Source of the DNA: Bacteroidales bacterium
Lineage (GTDB): Bacteria > Bacteroidota > Bacteroidia > Bacteroidales > UBA932
Direction: 5' to 3'
DNA length: 64,000 nucleotides
NCBI GenBank assembly: GCA_017443465.1
Contig: JAFRXO010000033.1
Span: 1-64,000, forward strand
Program-made: the position numbers and the translations under genes
The notes under the pieces: model-generated
Database searches by the model: none
What the model was told of the DNA's origin: nothing
What the model saw: the letters and a program-made list of their open reading frames with translations, nothing else
Shown here: positions 8,557 to 16,891 of the stretch, one piece after another
How positions within the stretch are numbered: the stretch's first letter is position 1
Layout of the letters: every line of letters begins with the position of its first letter

Positions 8557-10562
8557 CTGTTCTCCTCCTTCTCGCAGTATTTCGAGATGACGCTGTAAGC
8601 GTCCTTGACCCCCAGTTCCCCTGCTGTCGAGAGGTCGATGCAGCCTTTCTCCTTGTCTTTGAGATAGATCAGGACAAGGCCCCGGTTGAAATAGGCGTCG
8701 CCCATATATGGATAGAGCGAGATTGCCTTGTCGTAGCTGGAGATGGAGTTGACCAGCTGGGAGGAAAGGATGTATATGTTTCCAAGGTCGAACCATATGT
8801 ACGGGAGGTCGGGAAGGATTTTGGCAGCCTCTTCCAGGTCCGCTATGGCCTCGGAGTAGTCATATGTGCGGTTGACGTCGTCGCTGACCCTAGCCCGCGA
8901 TGTGCCCTGGACATCCATCGAGAGAGTCTGTACAGTGCTCTCTATTGAAGAAATGAAGTCAATCATGTCAGCCCTGAGGACGGCGCGGTTCATGAGGTAG
9001 AACGCCCTGTAATAGGGATCATATGTCCCTGAAGCATCTCCTTCGATGGCTTTGTCGTAATATGACAGGGCCATGTTGTACTGCTTGCCCGAAACCTCGT
9101 ACATTCCTTTGAGGAAGTCTCTCCATGCCTGGTGCATCGCTATCCCGGTGCCGGAGAGAAGAGCCTCCATCCCGGCTGACTGGCCGGCTGCGAGGGAATC
9201 CGTGTTGGTGATTATGACGGGGATCGGGGAGGTGGCCGCAATCCTGTCCACGAGGGCGTTCTCGTAGCGGCGGCTTATGGCATAACTGCCTTCCGTAGGC
9301 CTCTCTTTGGCCAGGGCCATCTTGTAGAGGGGCTTCAGGCGTATGTCTATGTCCCTGTGCTGCAGGAGTTCGTTGTCGAAATCCTTTTTCGCGAAATCGG
9401 CGTCAAGCGAAAGGAGTGCGCTGTACTTCTTGGTGGTGTCGGCGAATGACCCGGCGTCGGAGGAATTTTTCGCCCGGTACTCGCGGACTTTCTGCTGAGC
9501 CATGTCATAGTCCGCCTTGGAAGCCTGCCTGTGCCCCATCATATTCTCTACATATGACCTGTTCATATAGGCTTTCGCGAAGTCCGGATAGAGTTCGATG
9601 GCCTTGGAGTAGTCTTCATATGCATCCATCCACCGTCCCATCTGGGTGAAGAAGCTGGCCCTGTTGAACCATGCGAGGACATTTCCCGGGTTGATGTTTA
9701 TGACCCTGTCCATGTCCTGGAGGGCGGAGTCGAAGTCCCCGACCTGCGCGCTGATAAGGCTTCGGTTGTACAGTGTAAGGGCATTTCCCGGTTCGTCTTC
9801 AAGCACCCTGTTGAGGTCCGCCATCGCAGAATTGTAGTCATGCATGTCGTAGTACATCAGGGCGCGGTTGAAATAGGCGAATGTATTGGTGGAATCGAGG
9901 CTGATTGCCTGGTTCATGTCCGCGATCGCCTCCCCGTACTGTTTCTTGGCAGCATAGAGCCTTCCCCTGCGGATGTAGCCCTCAGGTTCGAAACGGTCCA
10001 TCTTTATGGCCTTGTTGTAGTCGGTAAGGGCCTTCGTGGTGTCGCTGAGGAACAGCCACGATGCACCGCGGTTCAGGTATGCAGATGGATCCTTGGGCTC
10101 CTTGCGGATGTAGTGGTCGAAGTCGTTTATCGCATTCTCGAACTGCTGCGCAAGGAAGTAGGTCACTCCGCGGCTGAAGTACAGGCCCATGTATTCCGGC
10201 CTGAGCATGATGGCCTTTTCCAGGTCCGCGAGCGCCTCGTCGTATTTGCCCTCCCTGCTCAGGGTGATGGCCCTGTAGTGGAAGCCGTTGGTAAACACCG
10301 GATTGATGCGTACCGACCTGTCGAAATCGGTCTGGGCCCCACGGATGTCGCCCAGGTTGTACTTGGCTATGCCCCTGAAGAAGAAGGTCCAGTAATCTGT
10401 AGTGTCGAGGCGGGCGAGGATGTTGAAATTCTCTATGGCCTGGGAGTATTTTCCGTCCGCGAGCGCATTCCTGCCGCGGTAGTAGAATACGTCCTTGTCA
10501 TACTGAGCGTGCGCAGCCAGGGCGGTTGCGAGCAGTATAAGGCACATGAGGATCTTTTTCAT
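8553..10562 (-). CDS. Secreted multi-TPR protein
   Basis: A 669-residue protein with a signal peptide (MKKILMCLILLATALAAHAQ) and at least nine consecutive tetratricopeptide repeats in its first half (e.g. GKYSQAIENFNILARLDTT, GDIRGAQTDFDRSVRINP) and again near the C terminus (LVNSISSYDKAISLYPYMG). The middle part (about 330-480) is less repetitive. TPR arrays are helical protein-binding scaffolds; the partner is unknown. The protein should be periplasmic or associated with the outer membrane. Its stop overlaps the MBL-hydrolase start by four bases, so both belong to one operon driven from the divergent region at 10563-10642. Confidence 0.88.
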   Translation of the reverse strand: MKKILMCLILLATALAAHAQYDKDVFYYRGRNALADGKYSQAIENFNILARLDTTDYWTFFFRGIAKYNLGDIRGAQTDFDRSVRINPVFTNGFHYRAITLSREGKYDEALADLEKAIMLRPEYMGLYFSRGVTYFLAQQFENAINDFDHYIRKEPKDPSAYLNRGASWLFLSDTTKALTDYNKAIKMDRFEPEGYIRRGRLYAAKKQYGEAIADMNQAISLDSTNTFAYFNRALMYYDMHDYNSAMADLNRVLEDEPGNALTLYNRSLISAQVGDFDSALQDMDRVININPGNVLAWFNRASFFTQMGRWMDAYEDYSKAIELYPDFAKAYMNRSYVENMMGHRQASKADYDMAQQKVREYRAKNSSDAGSFADTTKKYSALLSLDADFAKKDFDNELLQHRDIDIRLKPLYKMALAKERPTEGSYAISRRYENALVDRIAATSPIPVIITNTDSLAAGQSAGMEALLSGTGIAMHQAWRDFLKGMYEVSGKQYNMALSYYDKAIEGDASGTYDPYYRAFYLMNRAVLRADMIDFISSIESTVQTLSMDVQGTSRARVSDDVNRTYDYSEAIADLEEAAKILPDLPYIWFDLGNIYILSSQLVNSISSYDKAISLYPYMGDAYFNRGLVLIYLKDKEKGCIDLSTAGELGVKDAYSVISKYCEKEENR

Positions 10563-10568
10563 ATCTTA

Positions 10569-10576
10569 CAAATATA
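10569..10576 (-). promoter_or_regulatory. -7 promoter element for the TPR-MBL operon
   Basis: On the minus strand TATATTTG ends 6 bases before the ATG at 10562, again implying a very short or absent leader. On the opposite strand a weaker TAACTTCG (10621-10628) precedes the M28 peptidase gene. Confidence 0.5.
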
Positions 10577-10642
10577 ATCATTTATCGTGCCTCACCGTTT
10601 AATGAGGCATTTATTTTTCGTAACTTCGCAGTCTGAAACAGG

Positions 10643-11656
10643 ATGAAAGCCAGGATCCGACATATCATATGCACTCTCGTCGCTTTTGCGGCGCTGGGTC
10701 TCCATGCATATGCCCAGGCCCCCCAGAAGAAGTTCGTCCCCAGTGCCCGCAATGCCGAGTCGGCGGTTACATCCGAGAGATTGCGAAGCGGGGTGGAATT
10801 CCTCTCAGATACTCTCTGGCATGGGCGTGGCACAGGCTCCAGAGGTGCTGTGGAGGCCGCTTTCTGGATTGAGCGTCAGTTCAGGGCATGGGGTCTGGTA
10901 CCCTTCGGGAACAGCTACGTCAGGTCTTTCCGTGCCTCTGGAGGGCGTGTCGGTCACAATGTGGTCGGCCTTCTCCATGGCACAGGTTCCCATTCCGCAG
11001 GCAAAGGCTATATCATTGTCGGTGCCCACTATGACAACATCGGCGTGCTAGGCGGGAAAATCTATCCCGGGGCTGACAGCAATGCTTCCGGCGTTGTGTC
11101 CATGACTATGCTGGCCAGGATGTTCCATACTATGGTTTCGCTTGGGAAGGACTACGGAAGGAGCGTCATTTTCGTGGCCTTCGATGCCAAGGAACTCAGC
11201 ATGGGCGGCTCAGACGCTTTCGCCAGGATGCTGGACAGGGGAGAACTGAAGGACCCGCGCACAGGCAGGACCCTGGGGAAGGGAGACATATTCATGATGG
11301 TGAACATAGACCAGATAGGAAGTTCCCTCGCTCCCCTCAAATCCGGACGGAAGGACTATATGCTTATGCTCTGCGGCCGCAACACCCATCTTTCCTCCAC
11401 CATGAACGCATGCAACAGCAGGACAGGGCTTGACCTGGCATATGACTATTACGGAAGCCGGGATTTCACCAAGGTCTTCTATGAGAAAATAAACGACCAG
11501 AGGGCATTCCTTGAACGCGGAATACCCTCTGTCTTGCTTACTTCCGGCATTACGATGCTGAACAACAAGGTCTCAGATGATGCCGGTACCCTGGACTATC
11601 CAGTGCTTCAGAAACGTGTAGTCCTTATCTTCAACTGGCTCTCCCGTTTCGTCTAG
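10643..11656 (+). CDS. Secreted M28-family zinc peptidase
   Basis: A 337-residue protein with a signal peptide (cleavage after about HAYAQ) and an M28 aminopeptidase fold. Metal-binding blocks: GAHYDN (His), GADSNASG (bridging Asp), FDAKELSMGGS, where family members usually have an EE pair and here AKE is seen, and NIDQIG (Asp). M28 peptidases remove N-terminal residues from peptides; here it would act in the periplasm or outside. The altered glutamate pair (K-E instead of E-E) may affect catalysis, and substrate and activity are open. The stop codon shares CTAG with the convergent metallophosphoesterase gene. Confidence 0.87.
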   Translation: MKARIRHIICTLVAFAALGLHAYAQAPQKKFVPSARNAESAVTSERLRSGVEFLSDTLWHGRGTGSRGAVEAAFWIERQFRAWGLVPFGNSYVRSFRASGGRVGHNVVGLLHGTGSHSAGKGYIIVGAHYDNIGVLGGKIYPGADSNASGVVSMTMLARMFHTMVSLGKDYGRSVIFVAFDAKELSMGGSDAFARMLDRGELKDPRTGRTLGKGDIFMMVNIDQIGSSLAPLKSGRKDYMLMLCGRNTHLSSTMNACNSRTGLDLAYDYYGSRDFTKVFYEKINDQRAFLERGIPSVLLTSGITMLNNKVSDDAGTLDYPVLQKRVVLIFNWLSRFV

Positions 11657-12615
11657 ACCTTCTTGTAGCTGAATGTGCAGGTAGCTCCCTTGTGCTCCTC
11701 TTCCATGAAAGTCCAAAGATCCGGCTTGGTCATGCCGGGCTCGAGAGGCTTCGGGAAGAAGAATTCATACTGGCGGAGTACGCATTTGGCTGATTCTTCA
11801 CCCAGGTAGAATTCTGCATATCCGATGTCACCCCAGTGTCCCGTGGAAGGGAGGCAGAGAGTGCGGACTACATTGTAGGTCGCGTAATTCTTCTTTACCC
11901 ACCCCGGGTCCCAGACATGGTTGTGGCCATAGATGTAGCCGGCGCATGTCGGAGCGTCTGCCAGCAGAGCCTGTATCTTGAGCTCTGCGATCGGATGGTG
12001 TGATGAGACGAACACAGGTTTCTTGTAGTTCGCCAGGGTCTTTTCAAGCCACTGGACCTGAGAGTCGTTAAGCGCACCGGGAGTGATCCAGGTGGTGTCG
12101 TCTTCGCCTTCCTGGAGCGAATCCAGCACGATGACGTCTGCCTTCGGTGTCTCGACTATGAATACGTGACGGTCGGGGAGTTTTGATTCGGCAGCCTGTT
12201 TCGGGAATGCTGCGGCGAAATTCGCCCTCCTGTCATGGTTGCCCATGGCCATCGTCAGGTGGATGCCTGCCGCCTCGATCGGAGAGATTATCTCTTTGAG
12301 AAGAGCGTATTCAGATGGTTTGCCGGTCAGGTAAGCCAGGTCTCCGAGCGCTATTACGTTCTGCGGCAGGGGCTTCATCTTCAGGATGTCCGCAACTACG
12401 CGGCGCAGCCTGTCGGGCTGATAGCCTCCCGGGTTGGTATGGAGGTCGGTTATGAAGACTATGAGGTCCTCATCGAATTTCTCCCTTTTCTTCTTGTTCC
12501 TCCATTTGTCGCCGGCAGCGGCATCCTCCAGGAGCGTTTTAGCGGACGAGGTCTTCAGGAGTGCCCCCTGAAGACCCAGTGCCGCCATGCTGCCTATAAA
12601 AGACCGTCTGTCCAT
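11653..12615 (-). CDS. Tat-exported calcineurin-like metallophosphoesterase
   Basis: A 320-residue protein with a twin-arginine-type leader (MDRRSFIGSMAALGLQGALL). The metal-binding motifs of the calcineurin-like family are in order: FITDLHTN (DxH), ALGDLAYLTG (GDxx), MGNHDRR (GNHD), VSSHHP and YGHNHVWD (GHxH). Such enzymes cleave phosphomonoesters or diesters in the periplasm; the substrate is unknown. The start lies in CATATG and is 4 bases after the stop of the upstream isomerase-like gene, so both form an operon. Confidence 0.88.
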   Translation of the reverse strand: MDRRSFIGSMAALGLQGALLKTSSAKTLLEDAAAGDKWRNKKKREKFDEDLIVFITDLHTNPGGYQPDRLRRVVADILKMKPLPQNVIALGDLAYLTGKPSEYALLKEIISPIEAAGIHLTMAMGNHDRRANFAAAFPKQAAESKLPDRHVFIVETPKADVIVLDSLQEGEDDTTWITPGALNDSQVQWLEKTLANYKKPVFVSSHHPIAELKIQALLADAPTCAGYIYGHNHVWDPGWVKKNYATYNVVRTLCLPSTGHWGDIGYAEFYLGEESAKCVLRQYEFFFPKPLEPGMTKPDLWTFMEEEHKGATCTFSYKKV

Positions 12616-12619
12616 ATGC

Positions 12620-13441
12620 TTACTTGGTTGCGTCGAGGATACCCCTGAGGTAACCTATGGATTCAGCTACTCCGCCGTGGGGGTCTTTCCCGTTCTTCTC
12701 GAACTCTACTGAGATGACTCCCTTGTAGCCGATCTTGCGGAAAGCCTTGACGATGGAGATGAGGTCCATCTTGCCGCGGCCCATTTCCCAGGTCTGTCCT
12801 GCCTTGGAAGCGTCAGTCTCATCCTTGATGTGGACGTCGTAGATCCACTGTTTGTATTTCTTGATGTCCTTTGCGACATCCCATCCCATACGGAAGGAGT
12901 GTCCGAGGTCCATGCAGCATCCTACGCCGAGCGAGGGGTCCTTGACTTTTTCAACGACTGTGCGGATGTCCGGGAATGCGGCTCCGTCAGGACCGTGGGT
13001 GTGAATAGCGACCTTGATTCCAGTCTTGGCGACCTTCTCGATCACATAGTCAAGCAGTTCGTAGTTGGGGACGCCGATGAACATCTTGGCTCCGTAGCGG
13101 GCTGCATAGTCGAAGGTGTTGTCAACCTGCTCCTTCGTCCTCATGTAGATGGGGCCGAGGATGTAGCCTTCCACTCCGTACTCTGCGCATTTTGCCTTGA
13201 ATGCATCCATCTGCTCCTTGGTGGAGTTGAGCGGAAGCCACCAGTCCTTGACGGAGAGGTACTTCACGTCCATGCTCTTGAGATAGCGGAGAGTCTGGTC
13301 GAGATCAAAACTGCGATAGGTGTAACCGGCTACGCCGATCTTCATGTCATCGGAGCCCCTGTGAGTCGTCTGGGCTGCGACGGTTCTTCCTGCGGCCGAC
13401 AGAACCATGACGGCGGCGAGGATTGCAAGGATTTTTTTCAT
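12620..13441 (-). CDS. Secreted sugar phosphate isomerase/epimerase-like TIM barrel
   Basis: A 273-residue xylose-isomerase-like TIM barrel with a signal peptide (MKKILAILAAVMVLSAAGRTVAAQ). Family blocks: KIGVAGYTYRSF, GYILGPIYM, CMDLGHSFRMG, YDVHIKDET and ISVEFEKNGKDPHGG, which carry the usual metal ligands. Secreted members of this family in Bacteroidota often sit in sugar-degradation loci; the substrate cannot be told. Start chosen at 13441, where the signal peptide begins; 13462 is an in-frame alternative. A good promoter lies at 13480-13510. The metallophosphoesterase gene follows after 4 bases. Confidence 0.85.
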   Translation of the reverse strand: MKKILAILAAVMVLSAAGRTVAAQTTHRGSDDMKIGVAGYTYRSFDLDQTLRYLKSMDVKYLSVKDWWLPLNSTKEQMDAFKAKCAEYGVEGYILGPIYMRTKEQVDNTFDYAARYGAKMFIGVPNYELLDYVIEKVAKTGIKVAIHTHGPDGAAFPDIRTVVEKVKDPSLGVGCCMDLGHSFRMGWDVAKDIKKYKQWIYDVHIKDETDASKAGQTWEMGRGKMDLISIVKAFRKIGYKGVISVEFEKNGKDPHGGVAESIGYLRGILDATK

Positions 13442-13479
13442 TTTATCAACTGATTTGTTCATGTGGTCATATAATATCA

Positions 13480-13510
13480 CAAAGTTAGCCAAATTAGGGA
13501 CAAATCCAAA
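13480..13510 (-). promoter_or_regulatory. Promoter of the isomerase-metallophosphoesterase operon
   Basis: On the minus strand TTTG (13507-13510) is separated by 19 bases from TAACTTTG (13480-13487). Both elements and the spacing match the Bacteroidota primary sigma-factor promoter. Confidence 0.8.
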
Positions 13511-13591
13511 CCAGAGGATGAAGGTTTTTCTATTATTAAAAAGGGATATTTAATGTCGCTATAGTAGAAAATGTAAACTTTTCGAAAAAAT

Positions 13592-14941
13592 ATGCGTAAA
13601 TTTAAAGCTCATTTTTGTCATATGGTTGAAGAGAAAATTACACGTCCATACCTTGTTCTCAAAGAGTATATAAGGTTTCTGGTCAATAAGATATATTACA
13701 AAAAGGCGTATGTGGCAGATTCTGGGAATGTACCTCCTGAAGGTACTCCCATGCTCATCGTTTCCGACCATCAGAATTCCCTGATGGATGCTCTCGGCAT
13801 CCTGCTCTCCATCAATGACAGGAAGGTCCATTTCATCGCGAGGGCGGATGTCTTCAACATCCATCCCCTGGCGACCAGGTTCCTGTATTGGATCGGTCTC
13901 CTGCCGGCATTCAGGCTTGCATTCGAAGGTGAGGAAGGGCTTTCAAACAATGATGAGACCTTCCGCGTGTCGGAGCAGAACCTCCTGGACGGACGCACCG
14001 TAGTAATCTATCCGGAAGCCGGACATCAGGACAAGCACTGGCTTGGAAGGTTCTCATATGGCTACACAAGGATGGCTTTCCAGGCTGCGGAACTTGGGAA
14101 TTTCGAGACAGACATAGTCATCCTTCCCGCCTGCAACCATTATTCTGAGTATTGCGCCCTCCGTTCCCAGGGATACACCCGTTACGGGACTCCCATCCAC
14201 CTTCAGCCTTTCTACGAACTCTACAAGGAGAAGCCCAGGACTGCGCAGAGGGAAGTGAATGCACTCGTTAGGGAGCAGATCAAGAATATGATGCTCAACG
14301 TAGAGGATGTCGGGAACTACAGGGCGATAGATTATCTCCGTGAATCCGTCCCTGGACGCGATGCCGCCCGCAAGGCAGGACTTGATCCGGACAACCTGGA
14401 GCAGAAACTCCAGTCCGACAAGGATTTCGTCAGGAGGCTGGATGAAGCCGCGCTCCCATATGACGATGTCAATTCTCTGCTTGACGGCATGGAGAAACTG
14501 GAGGTAAGGGACGAGGATTTCGACAGGAAGCCATCCATGACAGAGATTGTTTTAAGGTGCGTGTGCCTTCTCCTCTTCCTCCCGGCCGCCTTCCTGGCCG
14601 CATGGCCGTCACTGTTGTGCTGGATCATACCTGAATATTTCACCAGGAAAGTAGGGGACAAGATGCTCAGGGCTTCTTTCCTTGTTGCCCTTAACGTCCT
14701 CTTCATCCTTCCCATATGCGGATTGATAACGCTGATTGCAACCTGGATCAGGAAGAATTTCCTGTCAGCCATAATATATGCCTCCCTGCTGCCTTTCATA
14801 TGCTGCTTCGAGTGGTATTATTGGAAACTCCTCAAGAGCACTGTTTCAGTAATCAAATACTATAGGGCGGAAAAGGCCGGACAGATAGCTCCCCTGAAGG
14901 AGCTCCGCCGGAAGGTACATTCGGTCTTCTCTCAAATTTGA
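13592..14941 (+). CDS. PlsC-family acyltransferase with C-terminal membrane region
   Basis: A 449-residue protein. The N-terminal half is a PlsC-type acyltransferase: SDHQNSLMDAL (the His...Asp catalytic motif, about 53-63), FIARADVFNIHP, and YPEAGHQDK corresponding to the substrate-binding motif. The C-terminal part (about 320-430) has about four membrane helices. Enzymes of this type move an acyl chain onto a lysophospholipid or glycerol phosphate at the inner membrane. It is the first gene of a tightly packed operon with ketosynthase, ACP and lipid exporter, 11 bases before the ketosynthase, so it may attach the operon's acyl product to a lipid head group (inference). Confidence 0.85.
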   Translation: MRKFKAHFCHMVEEKITRPYLVLKEYIRFLVNKIYYKKAYVADSGNVPPEGTPMLIVSDHQNSLMDALGILLSINDRKVHFIARADVFNIHPLATRFLYWIGLLPAFRLAFEGEEGLSNNDETFRVSEQNLLDGRTVVIYPEAGHQDKHWLGRFSYGYTRMAFQAAELGNFETDIVILPACNHYSEYCALRSQGYTRYGTPIHLQPFYELYKEKPRTAQREVNALVREQIKNMMLNVEDVGNYRAIDYLRESVPGRDAARKAGLDPDNLEQKLQSDKDFVRRLDEAALPYDDVNSLLDGMEKLEVRDEDFDRKPSMTEIVLRCVCLLLFLPAAFLAAWPSLLCWIIPEYFTRKVGDKMLRASFLVALNVLFILPICGLITLIATWIRKNFLSAIIYASLLPFICCFEWYYWKLLKSTVSVIKYYRAEKAGQIAPLKELRRKVHSVFSQI

Positions 14942-14952
14942 ATAACGGAATA

Positions 14953-16176
14953 ATGGAAAGAGTCGTCATAACTGGAATGGGAATATGGTCCTGCCTCGGG
15001 AAAACCCTGGAGGAGGTCCGGGATTCCCTGTATAACGGTAAATCCGGTATCATCTTCGATCCGGTACGCAAGGAAATGGGTTTCCGCTCTGCGCTTACGG
15101 GATATGTCGAAGAGCCCGACCTGAAGGGGGAACTCTCCAGGTCTCAGAGGGTCTATATGCCTGAGCAGGCAAAATATGCATATTGTGCGACCAGGGACGC
15201 TTTGCGCGATGCCTGTGTCGATGAGGATTACATCTCTGCACATGAGGTCGGATTGCTTTACGGCAACGATTCTTCTGCTGTACCCGTAGTCAAGGCCGTA
15301 GATACGATGAGAGAGAAAAAGGACACCACTCTCTGCGGATCCGGAGCCATATTCCAGTCCATGAATTCCACTGTCACGATGAATCTGGACTGTATTTTCA
15401 AGCTAAAGGGAATCAATCTGACAGTGTCCGGCGCCTGCGCCAGCGGATCCCATGCGATCGGTCTCGGTGCCCTTCTGATCCAGAACGGACTCCAGGAAAT
15501 GGTGGTCTGCGGCGGTGCCCAGGAGGTCAACCCGTTTGCTGTGGGTTCATTCGACGGGATTTCCGCTTTTTCCACCAGGGAAGATGAGCCCCACAAGGCC
15601 AGCCGGCCTTTCGACAGGGACAGGGACGGTCTTGTTCCGGGCGGCGGTGCCGCTACGGTAATCCTCGAAAGCCTTACTTCCGCTAAGATGAGAGGAGCCA
15701 GGATATATGCCGAGGTCCTCGGATACGGTTTCTCAGGTAACGGTGACCACATTTCCAGTCCCAACGTGGACGGCCCCCGCCGTTCGTTGGAGATGGCGAT
15801 CAGGCGTGCAGGGGTGTCCAAGGACGAAATCGGATACATCAATGCCCATGCGACATCTACCCATGTAGGGGACACAAACGAGGCTAAGGCCATATATGCC
15901 GTGTTCGGGGACAGGAAGATAGAGGTTACAAGCACCAAGTCCCAGACCGGACATGAGATGTGGATGGCCGGAGCGAGCGAAGTCATATACTCGATGTTGA
16001 TGATGAAGGGCGGATTCATAGCCCCCAACCTCAATTTCGAGAATCCTGACGAGGACTCCGCAAAGCTTCTCATCCCCTCCGTCCGCGTGGAGAAGCATTT
16101 CGATACCTTCCTTTCCAATTCATTCGGATTCGGAGGTACGAATTCCACCCTTATCGTCAGGGATTTCAAAGGATAG
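14953..16176 (+). CDS. Beta-ketoacyl-ACP synthase (FabF/KAS II-like)
   Basis: A 407-residue ketosynthase with a complete active site: Cys162 in GACASGSH, His in NAHATSTHVGD, Lys-His in TKSQTGHEMWMAGA, and C-terminal GFGGTNSTLIV. It performs decarboxylative condensation of acyl and malonyl-ACP, lengthening a chain by two carbons. Start ATG 14953 is used; an upstream in-frame TTG overlaps the acyltransferase stop. It stands beside its own ACP gene and away from any visible primary fatty-acid genes, so it is probably dedicated to a secondary acyl product rather than the housekeeping FabF. No second (chain-length-factor) ketosynthase is seen in this operon. Confidence 0.92.
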   Translation: MERVVITGMGIWSCLGKTLEEVRDSLYNGKSGIIFDPVRKEMGFRSALTGYVEEPDLKGELSRSQRVYMPEQAKYAYCATRDALRDACVDEDYISAHEVGLLYGNDSSAVPVVKAVDTMREKKDTTLCGSGAIFQSMNSTVTMNLDCIFKLKGINLTVSGACASGSHAIGLGALLIQNGLQEMVVCGGAQEVNPFAVGSFDGISAFSTREDEPHKASRPFDRDRDGLVPGGGAATVILESLTSAKMRGARIYAEVLGYGFSGNGDHISSPNVDGPRRSLEMAIRRAGVSKDEIGYINAHATSTHVGDTNEAKAIYAVFGDRKIEVTSTKSQTGHEMWMAGASEVIYSMLMMKGGFIAPNLNFENPDEDSAKLLIPSVRVEKHFDTFLSNSFGFGGTNSTLIVRDFKG

Positions 16177-16202
16177 ATAATAATTAAAATATAAGTAAGA
16201 TT

Positions 16203-16445
16203 ATGGATAGGGAAGAACTCATTCAGAAGATCAACACAGCCCTTGCTGAGGAATTCGAGATTGACCAGAGTGTGATCACTCCTGATGCTGACATCAAGGA
16301 AACACTTGAGCTTGACAGTCTTAGCCTTGTAGACCTGGTCGCTCTCATCGAGAACGATTTCGGAGTCAAGATCAAAGGCAGCGAGATGGCCGGAGTCAGG
16401 ACATTCGCAGCTCTCTACGATTATGTAGCCGAGAGGACCCAGTAG
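16203..16445 (+). CDS. Acyl carrier protein
   Basis: An 80-residue acidic ACP. The phosphopantetheine-attachment serine lies in ELDSLSLVDLVALIE (Ser about 39), and the rest fits the four-helix ACP fold. It carries the growing acyl chain for the neighbouring ketosynthase, ketoreductase and thioesterase. It is located 26 bases after the ketosynthase and 11 before the thioesterase. The housekeeping AcpP is expected elsewhere in the genome; this looks like the operon-specific carrier. Confidence 0.93.
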   Translation: MDREELIQKINTALAEEFEIDQSVITPDADIKETLELDSLSLVDLVALIENDFGVKIKGSEMAGVRTFAALYDYVAERTQ

Positions 16446-16456
16446 GCTTCTTTTTT

Positions 16457-16891
16457 ATGCAGGGCGACCTTCAGTCCGAGGTGATGGTCCGGGTGAGGTT
16501 TTCGGAAACCGATCCGGTAGGTGTCGTGTGGCACGGCAACTATGTCAAATATCTTGAAGACGCCCGAGAGGAGTTCGGACGACAGTGGGGCCTGAGTTAC
16601 CGTTACATCTCCGAAAGCGGATATTACGCCCCTGTCTTTGACATGCACATCCGTTTCGACAGAAGTGCGAGGGTTGACCAGTGGCTCAAGGTAGTGTGCA
16701 GGTACCATCCTTCAAAGGGGGCGAAACTCTGTTTCGACTACACTGTTTCCGATGCCTTGGACGGTACTCTCATTGCTACTGCCGAGACAGTCCAGCTCTT
16801 TACTACGAAAGACGGAGTATTCGAGCCTTCCGCCCCGGCTTTCTTCCAGGAGTGGAAGCGGAAAATGGAATGCCCGGAAGAAGATGGATAG
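16457..16891 (+). CDS. 4HBT-type acyl thioesterase (YbgC/FadM-like hot-dog fold)
   Basis: A 144-residue hot-dog-fold thioesterase with the 4-hydroxybenzoyl-CoA-thioesterase signature FSETDPVGVVWHGNYVKY and LEDAREEFGRQWG; the Asp in ETDP is the likely catalytic acid. It would release the acyl chain from ACP or CoA. Alternatively, as in some pigment clusters, it may act on an intermediate. It overlaps the MMPL exporter gene by 8 bases. Confidence 0.88.
   Translation: MQGDLQSEVMVRVRFSETDPVGVVWHGNYVKYLEDAREEFGRQWGLSYRYISESGYYAPVFDMHIRFDRSARVDQWLKVVCRYHPSKGAKLCFDYTVSDALDGTLIATAETVQLFTTKDGVFEPSAPAFFQEWKRKMECPEEDG

Noticed and set aside
9840..10577. Open frame of 245 codons antisense to the TPR protein
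   Set aside because: It lies fully over the TPR gene, has no recognisable domain and arises from regular codon use on the other strand.
12830..13453. Open frame of 207 codons antisense to the isomerase-like gene
   Set aside because: Shadow frame; the minus-strand gene has signal peptide, promoter and family motifs.
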